Below are positions 16,031-25,139 of a stretch of DNA of 32,941 nt, in pieces; the stretch's first letter is position 1; each line of letters begins with the position of its first letter. Below the pieces are notes generated by a model. The model made no database searches. It was given only the letters and a program-made list of their open reading frames with translations, and was not told the origin of the DNA. Location: positions 1-32,941 of the forward strand of contig JAFGMS010000021.1 of the NCBI GenBank assembly GCA_016927375.1. Direction: 5' to 3'. This DNA is from Anaerolineae bacterium. Lineage in GTDB: Bacteria; Chloroflexota; Anaerolineae; Aggregatilineales; UBA3940. The position numbers were made by a program, and so were the translations under genes.

Positions 16031-18043
16031 ATGGATGAGACGGACGCGCTTATTGGTTCTTCTCTTGGCAAGTACCATGTCGTTGAGATGTTGGGCAAGG
16101 GAGGGATGGCAACGGTTTACAAAGCTACTCACGTGGCCATCAACCGTACTGTTGCGATCAAGGTACTTCCGAGAGCGATGCTGCATGATGACACCTTTAT
16201 GCAGCGTTTCCAGCGTGAAGCTGAAGTCATTGCGAAGTTAGAGCATTTCCATATATTGCCCATCTATGATTATGGGGAATATGATGGGATGCCCTATATC
16301 GTGATGCGCTTTCTTGAGGGAGGCTCACTCCAAGAGCTCATCCGGGAGGGACCACTTTCGTGGGGGCAAATCGTAGGTGTTGTCTCGCAGGTGGCCGGTG
16401 CACTGGATTATGCTCACTCTCGGAGTGTGATTCATCGTGATATCAAGCCCAGCAATGTCATGCTGGATGATCAGGGCAATGCCTATCTGACCGATTTTGG
16501 GATCGCTAAGATGACTGAAGGCACCTCTCAGTTGACAGGTAGCGGCATTGTCGGCACGCCCGCCTATATGGCTCCCGAGCAATCGAACCCCGGACCGTCG
16601 ACCCCGGCTGTGGACATCTATGCCTTGGGCGTGACTGTTTTCGAGATGATCACCGGGCAGGTGCCCTTTGTTGCCGATACACCGATCGCCCAGATACTGA
16701 TGCATATTCAGAATCCTGTGCCGTCACTGCGTGATTATAATCCCGATATTCCCGACGAAGTAGACGAAGTTCTTCATCATGCTATGGAGAAGAAGCCGGA
16801 GGATCGCTATCACACAGCCGGAGAGCTGGCACAAGGGCTCGAGGCTGCCGTCAAGGCTGCCGGTGGCTGGAGCTGGTCATCCAAGACGGTAGTCCATTCT
16901 GTCCAGACCTTGCAGGCGGCAGTGTCGCCGAGAGCTGATGCGGCTACGGGCGAGGTGTCAGCCGGTGTAGGTGTGGCTTCTGTGAAACCGGCGCGCTCCA
17001 AATCCTTTCTCTCGAATCGGGCCTTGCTGTGGGCTGGGGTGGGGGGGGTTGGAATAGTGCTTGTAGTGGCAGCCATCGTGGTAGTGAGCCTTTTGGGAAG
17101 AGGTCTTGGTGGTCCTGACGTAGTGGCAGATCAAACAGCGACGGCTGACCAGGTCGCAATAGCTGACATTCCGGAGACTCTACCTGCCGCTGCGGCCACC
17201 GACATGGTGGAACCTACCTCTGATGTGATTGCTGTGACCGATAGTCAGGTGACAACGCCTCCGGAGCTCCCTACAACGACTCTTGTCCCAACTGATTTCC
17301 CGACTACGACGACATTACGCGGGGTTCCCATGATGTTGATCCCTGCCGGTTCGTCTATCATGGGCAGCGATACCGGCTACCCGCGTGAGCGTCCTGCTCA
17401 TGAAATCTATCTGGATGCTTATTACATCGATACAACAGAGGTCACCAATCTGTACTATATCGCCTGTGTTGATGAGGGTGCTTGTAAAGAGCCGCTGGAC
17501 GATAATTCGGTCAGCATTTACCGTTACTATGGAACGGAGCCCTATCACGACTATCCGGTTATCAACATTTCCTGGTATCAGGCTTATGATTACTGTCAGT
17601 GGCGGGGAGGCCATCTGCCCACTGAAGCTCAGTGGGAGAAAGCGGCTGGTTGGGACGAGGCCAATAACAAGCACCGGCTGTTTCCCTGGGACTCGGAATT
17701 GAAGAATAGCAGTTACCTGAATTTCGGCAGCGAGATAGGTGATCCTGTTGCAGTAGGTACCTACACAAAGGGGATGAGTGCCTACGGGTTGTATGAGATG
17801 GCAGGCAATGTGGCAGAGTGGGTTAATGACTGGTATCAAGATAATTTTTACGAGCTGTCTCCCAGGGAGAACCCGGTTGGCCCTGCTGAGGGGCAGTATA
17901 AAATCACACGGGGTGGCAGTTACGATGATCCTGGGGCACAGTTGACGACTACCTTCCGGCAGGCCGTTGGCCCGGCTACTACTGCTGATACGATAGGCTT
18001 CCGCTGTGCGTGGACACCAGCGGGAGATCCGACTGCTGAATAA
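16031..18043 (+). CDS. Receptor-like Ser/Thr kinase with SUMF1-like outer domain
   Basis: A 670-aa one-pass membrane kinase. The cytoplasmic Hanks-type kinase domain (about 13-275) has the P-loop GKGGMATV (22-29), VAIK with Lys44, HRDIKPSN (135-142), DFG (155-157) and APE (181-183), so it should be active. A linker leads to the membrane helix (331-356), then a Thr/Pro-rich stalk and a formylglycine-generating-enzyme-like (SUMF1/C-lectin-like) domain (about 430-665): MMLIPAGSSIMGSD, HLPTEAQWEKAAG, YEMAGNVAEWVNDWY, RGGSYDD, GFRCA. The cysteines that catalyse formylglycine formation are not at the expected RGGSY position, so it is probably a ligand- or glycan-binding sensor. ATG 16031 has GGAGAG 6 bp upstream. 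The following two genes encode wall/sugar-active-looking proteins. Confidence 0.92.
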   Translation: MDETDALIGSSLGKYHVVEMLGKGGMATVYKATHVAINRTVAIKVLPRAMLHDDTFMQRFQREAEVIAKLEHFHILPIYDYGEYDGMPYIVMRFLEGGSLQELIREGPLSWGQIVGVVSQVAGALDYAHSRSVIHRDIKPSNVMLDDQGNAYLTDFGIAKMTEGTSQLTGSGIVGTPAYMAPEQSNPGPSTPAVDIYALGVTVFEMITGQVPFVADTPIAQILMHIQNPVPSLRDYNPDIPDEVDEVLHHAMEKKPEDRYHTAGELAQGLEAAVKAAGGWSWSSKTVVHSVQTLQAAVSPRADAATGEVSAGVGVASVKPARSKSFLSNRALLWAGVGGVGIVLVVAAIVVVSLLGRGLGGPDVVADQTATADQVAIADIPETLPAAAATDMVEPTSDVIAVTDSQVTTPPELPTTTLVPTDFPTTTTLRGVPMMLIPAGSSIMGSDTGYPRERPAHEIYLDAYYIDTTEVTNLYYIACVDEGACKEPLDDNSVSIYRYYGTEPYHDYPVINISWYQAYDYCQWRGGHLPTEAQWEKAAGWDEANNKHRLFPWDSELKNSSYLNFGSEIGDPVAVGTYTKGMSAYGLYEMAGNVAEWVNDWYQDNFYELSPRENPVGPAEGQYKITRGGSYDDPGAQLTTTFRQAVGPATTADTIGFRCAWTPAGDPTAE

Positions 18044-18084
18044 GCGAGTAAACTCTTATCTTGTAGGCCAGCGGAGAGAGCGCA

Positions 18085-19740
18085 ATGCTTCGAAACTCGA
18101 ACTATCATATCCTGTTACTACCGCGTCAGAATTATTGGGCGTGGGTTGATGCTGTGCGCGAGTATGTGGCGCATTTTGGCGCTTCAGTTACGCCCTCTCC
18201 GGAGAATGCTCTCCAATTTCACAATCCCGAGCAAGTGATCAGTGTAATTGTTGCTGTGGGTGGTTATCCTCAATATGGCAATGTGATCCATTGGCTAAAA
18301 GGCCAGTCGCCTGATGTGGTGTTGGATGTGTTGAGAGTCGACGGTCCCGATCATCTTCAGGGGATCATGGCTGAGCGGATTGCAAGTGGGCTTCAATTTG
18401 GTGAGACTCTGACTGAACAGCAACCCAATTCTGCTTTTTGCCTTTTGTGGCCTACGGACTATCGGACTGTAACCCAGGGATTTGGTGAGAATCCTGGCCT
18501 CTACCGGCGCTGGAATTTACCGGGGCATGAGGGAGTAGATTTTAGAGCTCCCACCAACAGCAATGTATATGCCTGTGCGGATGGCGAGGTGTATCTCGTT
18601 CATGATGGAAGTGAGAATCATCCTTATGGGATTCATGTTCGTATTCTGCATCAGGGCGGTTATCGGACTGTCTATGCACACCTCAATCAGGCCCTTGTGC
18701 ACACGGGCCAGGTTGTCGATGCGGGTGAGCTGATCGGTCTGGCAGATAGCACGGGTAATTCGGTGGGGCATCATCTCCATCTGACACTGAAAAAGGATGG
18801 TGCAACCGCTGCCGGTCTGACTCCTTATCCTTATGATATCATCGACCCCACGCCGTTCCTTCTTCCGGTTACCAGCTCTTACCCGTTAGAGACTTTACCA
18901 GACATGTGGGACTATCCAAACTGTCTGGTAGGTCTTATGGGACGTATGGGCGGCCCGATGGAGGGGCCTGACTGGGAAGTAGTTCGAACGGCTCGTATCG
19001 AAGCACTCGCACTGACAACCTCGGCTGTGCCGGCCGATGTGGAGCAAGCATATGTCATAGAGCCATCTATGTTCATCATGATGTATCTTACATCCGATTT
19101 TCAAAGCCGAGTGTTGAGACCAGCAGATTTCGTCCACTCGGTTGCTCATGGCGCGAAGTGTATGTATGAGTGTGGTGTTCGCTACTTCGAAATTCATAAC
19201 GAGCCCAATCTGATGCCTGAAGGCTATGGCGTGAACTGGCAAGATGGACATGAGTTTGGAGAGTGGTTTTTGCAGGTCGTTGGAATGCTGCAGGCAGAAC
19301 TCCCGGATGCCAGGTTCGGATGGCCTGGCCTTTCGCCAGGGCCCACAGTTGAAGGGATGCGGCTGGATCATCGCATATTCATGGATAGCGCTCAAGATGC
19401 GATAAGACAAGCTGACTGGATTGGCTGTCACTGTCATTGGCAGGATGAGGCAGGGATGCTGTCAGAGTCTGGCGGATTGGGATACAAGACTTATCGCAAA
19501 ATGTGGCCGGATAAGTTGTTGTTGATCACTGAGTGCGGCAACACTGTCAGAGATGTTGATGGAGAAACTAAGGGGAACCAATATCTCAAGTACTATTCAC
19601 ATCTGCGGACGCAGTCCGGGGTTGGTGCGGCTTTTGCTGCTGTAGCATCAGCTTCTGCAAATTATCCGCATGAAGTCTGGCGCTCTGAGGATGGGCGTCT
19701 CTTACCTATCGCGAGCATTGTCGGCGCAAGATCATTTTAG
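18085..19740 (+). CDS. M23 peptidase fused to a clan-GH-A-like domain
   Basis: A 551-aa protein of three parts. An N-terminal module (about 7-100) starts YHILLLPRQNYWAWVDAVREY and resembles the C-terminal part of the next gene. The middle is an M23 (LytM-type) zinc endopeptidase with HEGVD (His148, Asp152), YAHL (His199) and HLHL (His230, His232), all needed residues present; such enzymes cut peptidoglycan cross-bridges. The C-terminal part (about 280-540) looks like a TIM-barrel glycosidase: HNEP (Glu373) and ITECGN (Glu483) match the acid/base and nucleophile strands of clan GH-A. No signal peptide is visible, which is odd for wall enzymes. ATG 18085 has GGAGAG 6 bp upstream; 41 bp after the kinase gene, so probably co-transcribed. 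Confidence 0.82.
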   Translation: MLRNSNYHILLLPRQNYWAWVDAVREYVAHFGASVTPSPENALQFHNPEQVISVIVAVGGYPQYGNVIHWLKGQSPDVVLDVLRVDGPDHLQGIMAERIASGLQFGETLTEQQPNSAFCLLWPTDYRTVTQGFGENPGLYRRWNLPGHEGVDFRAPTNSNVYACADGEVYLVHDGSENHPYGIHVRILHQGGYRTVYAHLNQALVHTGQVVDAGELIGLADSTGNSVGHHLHLTLKKDGATAAGLTPYPYDIIDPTPFLLPVTSSYPLETLPDMWDYPNCLVGLMGRMGGPMEGPDWEVVRTARIEALALTTSAVPADVEQAYVIEPSMFIMMYLTSDFQSRVLRPADFVHSVAHGAKCMYECGVRYFEIHNEPNLMPEGYGVNWQDGHEFGEWFLQVVGMLQAELPDARFGWPGLSPGPTVEGMRLDHRIFMDSAQDAIRQADWIGCHCHWQDEAGMLSESGGLGYKTYRKMWPDKLLLITECGNTVRDVDGETKGNQYLKYYSHLRTQSGVGAAFAAVASASANYPHEVWRSEDGRLLPIASIVGARSF

Positions 19741-19870
19741 TGCAGTTGAGTGTGAATAGGCTGACAGGAAGGATGCCTATTGAAACTCAGCGGCTTAGGT
19801 GTTTCGCAGTGTAGTAACAAATATGAGCCATTTGCGCTGCGAACCACAGGCGATTCCCTGGGTGGTTACT

Positions 19871-21106
19871 ATGACAAATCTACTTGAAAATCCAAGCTTT
19901 GAGGGAGAATATCAGCCTTGGCAAGGCCAAACGGATGTAATGGTGGCAGCAGGATGGCTGCCTTTTTGGATCCCACAAAATGCGGGTGATGAAGCCTGGA
20001 GGAACAGGCAGCCTGTCTATTGGGCAGGCCTGGGGATAGCGAATCCTCGCTTTGTGCGTGCCGGGCAAACAGCTCAAGTTTGCTCCAGCCCCTGGGGAAC
20101 GCATATCGCCGGGCTCATGCAGACGGTTTCCGTCAAGCCGGGCCAGCGTTTGCGATTCAAGGTCTATGGGTATGCCTGGAGTACGGATGCTGACACGCTG
20201 GGTACCAGTACCGATCCCGGAAATGTTCGTATGAAGGTAGGGATTGATCCTGCGGGCGGCAAAACGCCGTTTGGATCTACTGTTGTATGGTCGGTTGAAC
20301 GTGCTGTTTATGATTATTATGATGTTGGGTTTACAGTTGAGGCAACAGCTAAACACCCGAGTGTGACCGTCTTCTTATTGAGCGCTCCGGAATGGCCAAG
20401 GAAGCACAATGATGTGTATTGGGATGATGCTTCGCTGGAGGTTCTTCAGGGAGCAGCCGAGCTGGTCGACGAGATGGAAGGTGATGGGGCTGTGCTGCTG
20501 CTTGCCAGTGACACGCATCGGGTTGGGGTGCCCGTTGTGGTTCGTGTGAAGTGCCCACACATGCTGCAGGATATTCATCTCCAGGTGAGTGGTCCTGCGG
20601 GTGGAGTTAGCCTACGTCAATGCGGTGTTTCTTCGACTGAGCGCGAACATGTTTGGCGATGGGAATTCGATCCTGTTGTCGAAGGTCCATATACTGCTAC
20701 AGTGAATTCAGACGAGATGGAAGCAATCACAGCGACTATTTTGATCGAGGGTGATATTGCTGCTGAGATGTTGGTTTCCCAGGGTATCCCAAGCGTGCGC
20801 GGAAAGCCACGGGCTCAGTATGAACGCATCTATATCCTGATGCCTCCAGGGGCCAGCAGAGAGTGGCTGGACGCCATCTTCGACAGCGGCGTGCTTTCTG
20901 ATAAGGGATGGACTCTGGGGTTCAATCGGGACGATGCAGGGATTGGCGATCTGGACAAACGCACGGTGATTGTCATCAATCCGTCGGCCTGGCCGGAGCC
21001 CATTGAGGCGTGGTTTGCTCTTTGGTACCCGGGGGTGAGCGTTCAGCCTGTGTCGGCAGTTTCGCCTGATGATCTTCGGGTTGCCTTGCGCGCATATGCA
21101 ACCTGA
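19871..21106 (+). CDS. Carbohydrate-binding-like protein sharing a module with its neighbour
   Basis: About 411 aa. The first half (NLLENPSFEGEYQPWQG, then VSVKPGQRLRFKVYGYAWS and VYWDDASLEVL) has the pattern of a galactose-binding-like jelly-roll carbohydrate-binding module. A beta-rich middle domain follows. The last ~95 residues (from YERIYILMPPGASREWLDAIF) resemble residues 7-100 of the preceding M23 fusion. The track starts at 19799, but ATG 19871 places the typical MTNLLENPSFE at the N terminus; GGTGG lies 5 bp upstream. No signal peptide is seen with either start. It probably belongs to the kinase/M23 transcript and may act with the M23 protein. Function not established. Confidence 0.65.
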   Translation: MTNLLENPSFEGEYQPWQGQTDVMVAAGWLPFWIPQNAGDEAWRNRQPVYWAGLGIANPRFVRAGQTAQVCSSPWGTHIAGLMQTVSVKPGQRLRFKVYGYAWSTDADTLGTSTDPGNVRMKVGIDPAGGKTPFGSTVVWSVERAVYDYYDVGFTVEATAKHPSVTVFLLSAPEWPRKHNDVYWDDASLEVLQGAAELVDEMEGDGAVLLLASDTHRVGVPVVVRVKCPHMLQDIHLQVSGPAGGVSLRQCGVSSTEREHVWRWEFDPVVEGPYTATVNSDEMEAITATILIEGDIAAEMLVSQGIPSVRGKPRAQYERIYILMPPGASREWLDAIFDSGVLSDKGWTLGFNRDDAGIGDLDKRTVIVINPSAWPEPIEAWFALWYPGVSVQPVSAVSPDDLRVALRAYAT

Positions 21107-21134
21107 AACGGTTGTTAGATGCTCGAAGCTTTTG

Positions 21135-22418
21135 TCATTTCATGGCTGCTTCATCTGGTGGGGGAGTGGACTGTATCCCTAGAAGGTTGATCTCAGATAC
21201 ATAGACTTTATAGGCATGCCCTGATGCGTAGAAATACACTTCGTTGATGCGGAAAGGCTGCTGATCGGCGGGTAGTAGGGTTCTCAGATTCTCGGAATAG
21301 GTGTACCAGCTCTTCAAAGCGATCCGCTCATGTTCCTGGCGGCAGGAGTTGCAGAGGAGAGGATAACCTTGGTCGTTGTCGTGGCGGGCGTAGAACCCGT
21401 GAAAGAACCGCTGCTCTGTACCGTTGATGTCGGTGTAAGAGATACGAATCATAAGAGCACATTCACTGCCTTCTACTCCGCATACCCCCAGGGATTGCTC
21501 ATCTACATAGAAGGTTGCACGCAACTCTAGGGAATCGAATGGATTAACATTGGCATCCATCTTCTGGAGCAAACCGGTTTCTCCGTGTCCGAGTTCCAGA
21601 TCTGGCCAATTGCTCTGCGAGCGATCCAATGCCACCGCGGGGCGACTATCGAAGGTGACGTTGCGTATAAAGGCAGTCGGTTCCCCATCGCTTTGAAAGA
21701 TCCAATCCTGCTTATAGCTCCGCTTGAACGTGCTGTTGGTCACCAACGGCTGTTCGTCAGGTAAGGTCTCAATCTCATGATTGGCCGAGTTGACTACGAC
21801 ACGGTTATCATCTGATAATGTCAATTCCTCCTCTGTGCCTTTTTTGATGACAGTAGCTTGTCCTGAGCGTACCATCAGGCGTGTATGTTGGTTGGTGGTC
21901 TCAATGGTATACAGCCCGCTCTCAGATGTGCACATGATAGCATGTGGGGAGTTTGCTTCGATCTGGACTGCTCTCTGGTTGTCTCGCAGGATCGATACCT
22001 CATTTCGTCCGGGATTGCTGGTGAACCGGATGCGGTAGGGCGCGGCGTTCAGACCGAAGCGCGGGGCTGAGGCCCGGGTCAGTATGATCTCACTGTCTCG
22101 GAATATGACTATGGAGGCTACGGGCTGCCCACTGCGGGGATCGCTAAGTGTGAGGATGGCCTGCGATTTCTCATCAGTCTGGATGATGGTTCCTTTTTCG
22201 AGATTGGGCCGCTCATTGGTAACAGCAATGGCTTCGTGTGTGTTTGGCAGGATGATCCTAACTGTCCCTCGTGCTACTTTCAGGTTGGCTCCCATTTTGA
22301 TGGTGGATTGGAAGACATACCACTGTACGAGATAAATGCTGCTGCCACATAGTAGCAGAAACACTATAAAGAAACTCACTAGAATACGCCAGGCTCGGCG
22401 TTCGGCATCAACTTGCAT
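21135..22418 (-). CDS. FecR-like single-pass membrane protein
   Basis: A 427-aa protein with an 11-residue N-terminal tail, one membrane helix (about 12-32, ILVSFFIVFLLLCGSSIYLVQWY) and a large outer part. Residues about 45-220 read as a FecR-type beta domain: repeated blocks such as GTIIQTDEKSQAILTLSD, EVSILRDNQRAVQIEANS and TRLMVRSGQATVIKKGTEEELTL. The C-terminal part (about 240-415) looks like a beta-sandwich with two short Cys pairs (CGVEGSEC, CNSC). FecR proteins often regulate sigma factors, but no sigma factor is here. Last gene of the minus-strand block, 18 bp after the acylphosphatase. Confidence 0.7.
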   Translation of the reverse strand: MQVDAERRAWRILVSFFIVFLLLCGSSIYLVQWYVFQSTIKMGANLKVARGTVRIILPNTHEAIAVTNERPNLEKGTIIQTDEKSQAILTLSDPRSGQPVASIVIFRDSEIILTRASAPRFGLNAAPYRIRFTSNPGRNEVSILRDNQRAVQIEANSPHAIMCTSESGLYTIETTNQHTRLMVRSGQATVIKKGTEEELTLSDDNRVVVNSANHEIETLPDEQPLVTNSTFKRSYKQDWIFQSDGEPTAFIRNVTFDSRPAVALDRSQSNWPDLELGHGETGLLQKMDANVNPFDSLELRATFYVDEQSLGVCGVEGSECALMIRISYTDINGTEQRFFHGFYARHDNDQGYPLLCNSCRQEHERIALKSWYTYSENLRTLLPADQQPFRINEVYFYASGHAYKVYVSEINLLGIQSTPPPDEAAMK

Positions 22419-22436
22419 GATTATCTGGTATTGCGC

Positions 22437-22742
22437 TCAGGATAAAAAGTACCGTACTTGAAAATCTTCAAACTTACCGGTTGCCTCTTCCCAAGTTACA
22501 TCGACATGGGTAACAGAGGCTGATGGAGAGCCAATGTGCAAGAAGTCCAAGAACTCTTTCAAAGCATTTTCGTCGCCTTCTGCAACGGCCTCAACTGTCC
22601 CGCTGAAAGTGTTTCGAACCCATCCTTTTAGGCTAAGGGAAAACGCTTTTTCAAGGGTATAAGCTCTGAAATTAACGCCCTGCACCCTGCCATGGACAAC
22701 AGTATGCAGACGCCGTAATGGAGGGCTTTTTGCTTCTGTCAT
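22437..22742 (-). CDS. acyP: Acylphosphatase
   Basis: A 101-aa enzyme that hydrolyses acyl-phosphates such as 1,3-bisphosphoglycerate or carbamoyl phosphate. The active-site loop is HGRVQGVNFRAYT, with the catalytic Arg26, and the catalytic Asn44 sits in GWVRNTFSGTVEAVAEG. About ten extra residues precede the core. The start codon overlaps the stop of the peptidase gene as ATGA, implying translational coupling. The link to a peptidase is not functionally obvious. Confidence 0.93.
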   Translation of the reverse strand: MTEAKSPPLRRLHTVVHGRVQGVNFRAYTLEKAFSLSLKGWVRNTFSGTVEAVAEGDENALKEFLDFLHIGSPSASVTHVDVTWEEATGKFEDFQVRYFLS

Positions 22743-24061
22743 GGTCGGTTCTCATCCATTCCTGTTCCCGATGACCGATCAGGTAGGGATGATAGAGCTA
22801 CATCTGTGTCGAAAGGCGATTTCTCTCCAACTTGTTGTGGCTGTGGTGAAACAAAAAGGAACGCCAGAATAAGGCTAATGGCCCATGCCAAGACCCAGGG
22901 GGCCAGTGATGTCTCCTGGTAAGTGGTACTGATTGCGCTGCCTAAGTCGGCATGCCATTGTGTCTCCAAAGTTGTGAGCGAGATTCCCAACGCGCGTTCG
23001 ACTGCGCCACTGCAAGAAAGACCATCTGCATAAGCAGTCATCAAGGCCTGGATCTGTGAAGCGCCGTATCGCTTTGCTATGTACTGGACTACACTTTCAC
23101 TCTGGGCATATGCAAGGGTGATGTCGTGGGGCGGGAGATGGCTGAAACTGCTAACACATAATGTCTCCAATGATAGCAAAACGCCTTCATGCACTGCCTC
23201 ACTCAGAACATCCCGGAATGTGGGATCGATCTCTGGCGCGCTTGACAGAGCCAGCCCTTCACTAAACCAACCAGGCACGTTGGATGCGGCTTCACCAGCA
23301 ATATCGTTGATGACCAGGTGCGTGATCTCGTGTGGAAGATCACGCTGCATGTTTGGTAGCATCTCTGCTCCTGGTGAGGCTGCAATCAAGATAATGTGCT
23401 GATCAGGTATCACATAGGCAGCTACCCAGTCTTGTACACGCTGTTGGTGCAGTCTTAAGCTGGCGGCCAGCTGGGCCAACTCTGGATAGATGTATATGGA
23501 TATGTCGTTTTGGCTCGTTAGCCCCAAGGCCTGGCTCTGCTGGGCCAGTGCATTGGAGGCAATTCTAAGAGCAGCGATGGCCACGACTTCGTCACGGCCA
23601 TCGGTATTGATGGTGATGCGGCCCTCACTGACGCGTTTCCATTTCCAGGGAACACGAGTGTCTTCATAAAGTGTCATCTGTTCATCAGAGCGGTACTGGT
23701 TGCCGTTCTCGTCCTGAAAGTTCCAAAAGGAGACTACCTGGGCGAATGGTGGTAGCTGGAGTTCATCGACTGTCACTGTGTGTGAAGCCAGGACTGTTGT
23801 GCCAGGGAAGAGCGACACAGCCTCGATATAGACATCGTCTCGATTTGCTACATGCACGGTCAGGTAGGCATTTTCGAGTGTTGCGGGAACTGTAACTTGT
23901 ACCTCAAAAGTGAGGCTATCACCATAGACCACACTTGTGGACTGTTCTGCTTGAATGCTGATGGATGTCTGGACGAGCACGCGCTCCGGTGCAGGTCTTG
24001 CGAGTAAAACCAAAAGCAAGATCGGCCAGAGATGTTTGACGTTACCACTTATTGCAATCAT
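22739..24061 (-). CDS. Membrane-anchored MA-type metallopeptidase
   Basis: A 440-aa protein with an N-terminal signal or anchor (about 10-20), a beta-rich region (35-145), and a gluzincin-type peptidase domain (about 150-375). The zinc motif is HEITH (244-248), and the third ligand is probably Glu268 in GWFSEGLAL, the spacing seen in the Peptidase_MA-like group. A C-terminal membrane helix (about 387-407) then a short polar tail suggest a membrane-tethered outer enzyme. Its stop overlaps the acylphosphatase start by four bases. Substrate unknown. Confidence 0.82.
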   Translation of the reverse strand: MIAISGNVKHLWPILLLVLLARPAPERVLVQTSISIQAEQSTSVVYGDSLTFEVQVTVPATLENAYLTVHVANRDDVYIEAVSLFPGTTVLASHTVTVDELQLPPFAQVVSFWNFQDENGNQYRSDEQMTLYEDTRVPWKWKRVSEGRITINTDGRDEVVAIAALRIASNALAQQSQALGLTSQNDISIYIYPELAQLAASLRLHQQRVQDWVAAYVIPDQHIILIAASPGAEMLPNMQRDLPHEITHLVINDIAGEAASNVPGWFSEGLALSSAPEIDPTFRDVLSEAVHEGVLLSLETLCVSSFSHLPPHDITLAYAQSESVVQYIAKRYGASQIQALMTAYADGLSCSGAVERALGISLTTLETQWHADLGSAISTTYQETSLAPWVLAWAISLILAFLFVSPQPQQVGEKSPFDTDVALSSLPDRSSGTGMDENRP

Positions 24062-24134
24062 GTGGATGTGATATCTCCACTTCCCTAGACAGGGAACCTG
24101 CTGGCGAAGTCTTGCATCGTCCTATGATAACCTA

Positions 24135-25139
24135 TTATGTGGTATCTTGCTCGGTGTAGAAATCCTCGAGCTCCTCGAATTCGTGTTCTGCCTCGCTATC
24201 TAAGGGTACAACCAGCCCAAAGTTTCCCAATGAGAGTGCGGTCATATTTATTGCGTCTTCTATGGCTTCGGCCAGATATTCGTCGGTTTCGCTGTCGGCC
24301 AGGTCAAACAGTGCGCTCTGAGCATCATCTCCACCGATCTCACCCAGCGACCATATAGCAATCTCCTTGATCTCGCGATCTTGGGAGTGCGCAAAGCGGA
24401 TAAGCTGGGGGATGGCCTCTCTGAGACCGACTTCGCCAGCCGCACGGGCGGCTTCAAAGCGGAGTTCTGGTTCTTCGCTGCTCAGTGCATCGCGTATATG
24501 AGAGATCCATTGAGAATCACTGTTACGACCCATTGCAAACAGAGCGCTGGCCTGCATTTTGATGTCGGTATGCTCGGCTGCGGACTCAATGAGAGGCATG
24601 ACTTCCTTTCGGCTTGAATAAGAGATACTTTCAATCGCCCGACGTCGCACCTCTAGTTCTTCATTCTCCCGGTGACATATCTGCAGCAGTGCTTCTTCTG
24701 CCTCTTTGGCAACAGCTTGCTCCAATTCTTCGAGCTCACCAAGGAGGACAAAACGTCCCAGTGCCGTGGCTGCGGATGCTCTTACCTTGACGTCTGGGTC
24801 GCTCTGGAGTAGGGCGGTGAACCTTCGCATGACACCGGGATGGTCATTTTCCCAGAGTGCTTCTATAGCATGCCGGCGCACCTGAGCGTCATCATCTGTC
24901 AGAGCAAAAAGTGCGACCTCCGAGAAGTCTACATCGAAGTTGGTCTCACTGGTCTCTACAAGCCGCGACATAAGGAGCCGCTTTCTTGCGATTGGTACTG
25001 TCGGCCAGACGGCCCGGAACGCGTCTAGCTCAGCAGGCGCAGGCTCCGACAGCCAGTAGATCAAGGCAGCTCTTAGGGGAGCTTCGGTATCCAGGAGACT
25101 GACCAGGAGCGGCTCAAATGAATCATCGCAGCTGGTCAT
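24135..25139 (-). CDS. HEAT-repeat protein
   Basis: A 334-aa, acidic protein made of about eight HEAT-like helical repeats, with units such as DDDAQVRRHAIEALWEN, DPDVKVRASAATALGRF and EPELRFEAARAAGEVG. These folds serve as protein-binding scaffolds or, in the PBS-lyase-like subgroup, as chromophore handlers; nothing here suggests phycobiliproteins. The C-terminal tail is very acidic. No signal peptide, so cytoplasmic. Its ATG overlaps the stop of the site-2 protease gene (ATGA), suggesting coupled synthesis and perhaps a joint role. Confidence 0.85.
   Translation of the reverse strand: MTSCDDSFEPLLVSLLDTEAPLRAALIYWLSEPAPAELDAFRAVWPTVPIARKRLLMSRLVETSETNFDVDFSEVALFALTDDDAQVRRHAIEALWENDHPGVMRRFTALLQSDPDVKVRASAATALGRFVLLGELEELEQAVAKEAEEALLQICHRENEELEVRRRAIESISYSSRKEVMPLIESAAEHTDIKMQASALFAMGRNSDSQWISHIRDALSSEEPELRFEAARAAGEVGLREAIPQLIRFAHSQDREIKEIAIWSLGEIGGDDAQSALFDLADSETDEYLAEAIEDAINMTALSLGNFGLVVPLDSEAEHEFEELEDFYTEQDTT

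Noticed and set aside
16031-18043. True formylglycine-generating enzyme activity in the kinase outer domain
   Set aside because: The expected cysteines after RGGSY are absent (RGGSYDDPG), so only the fold is supported.
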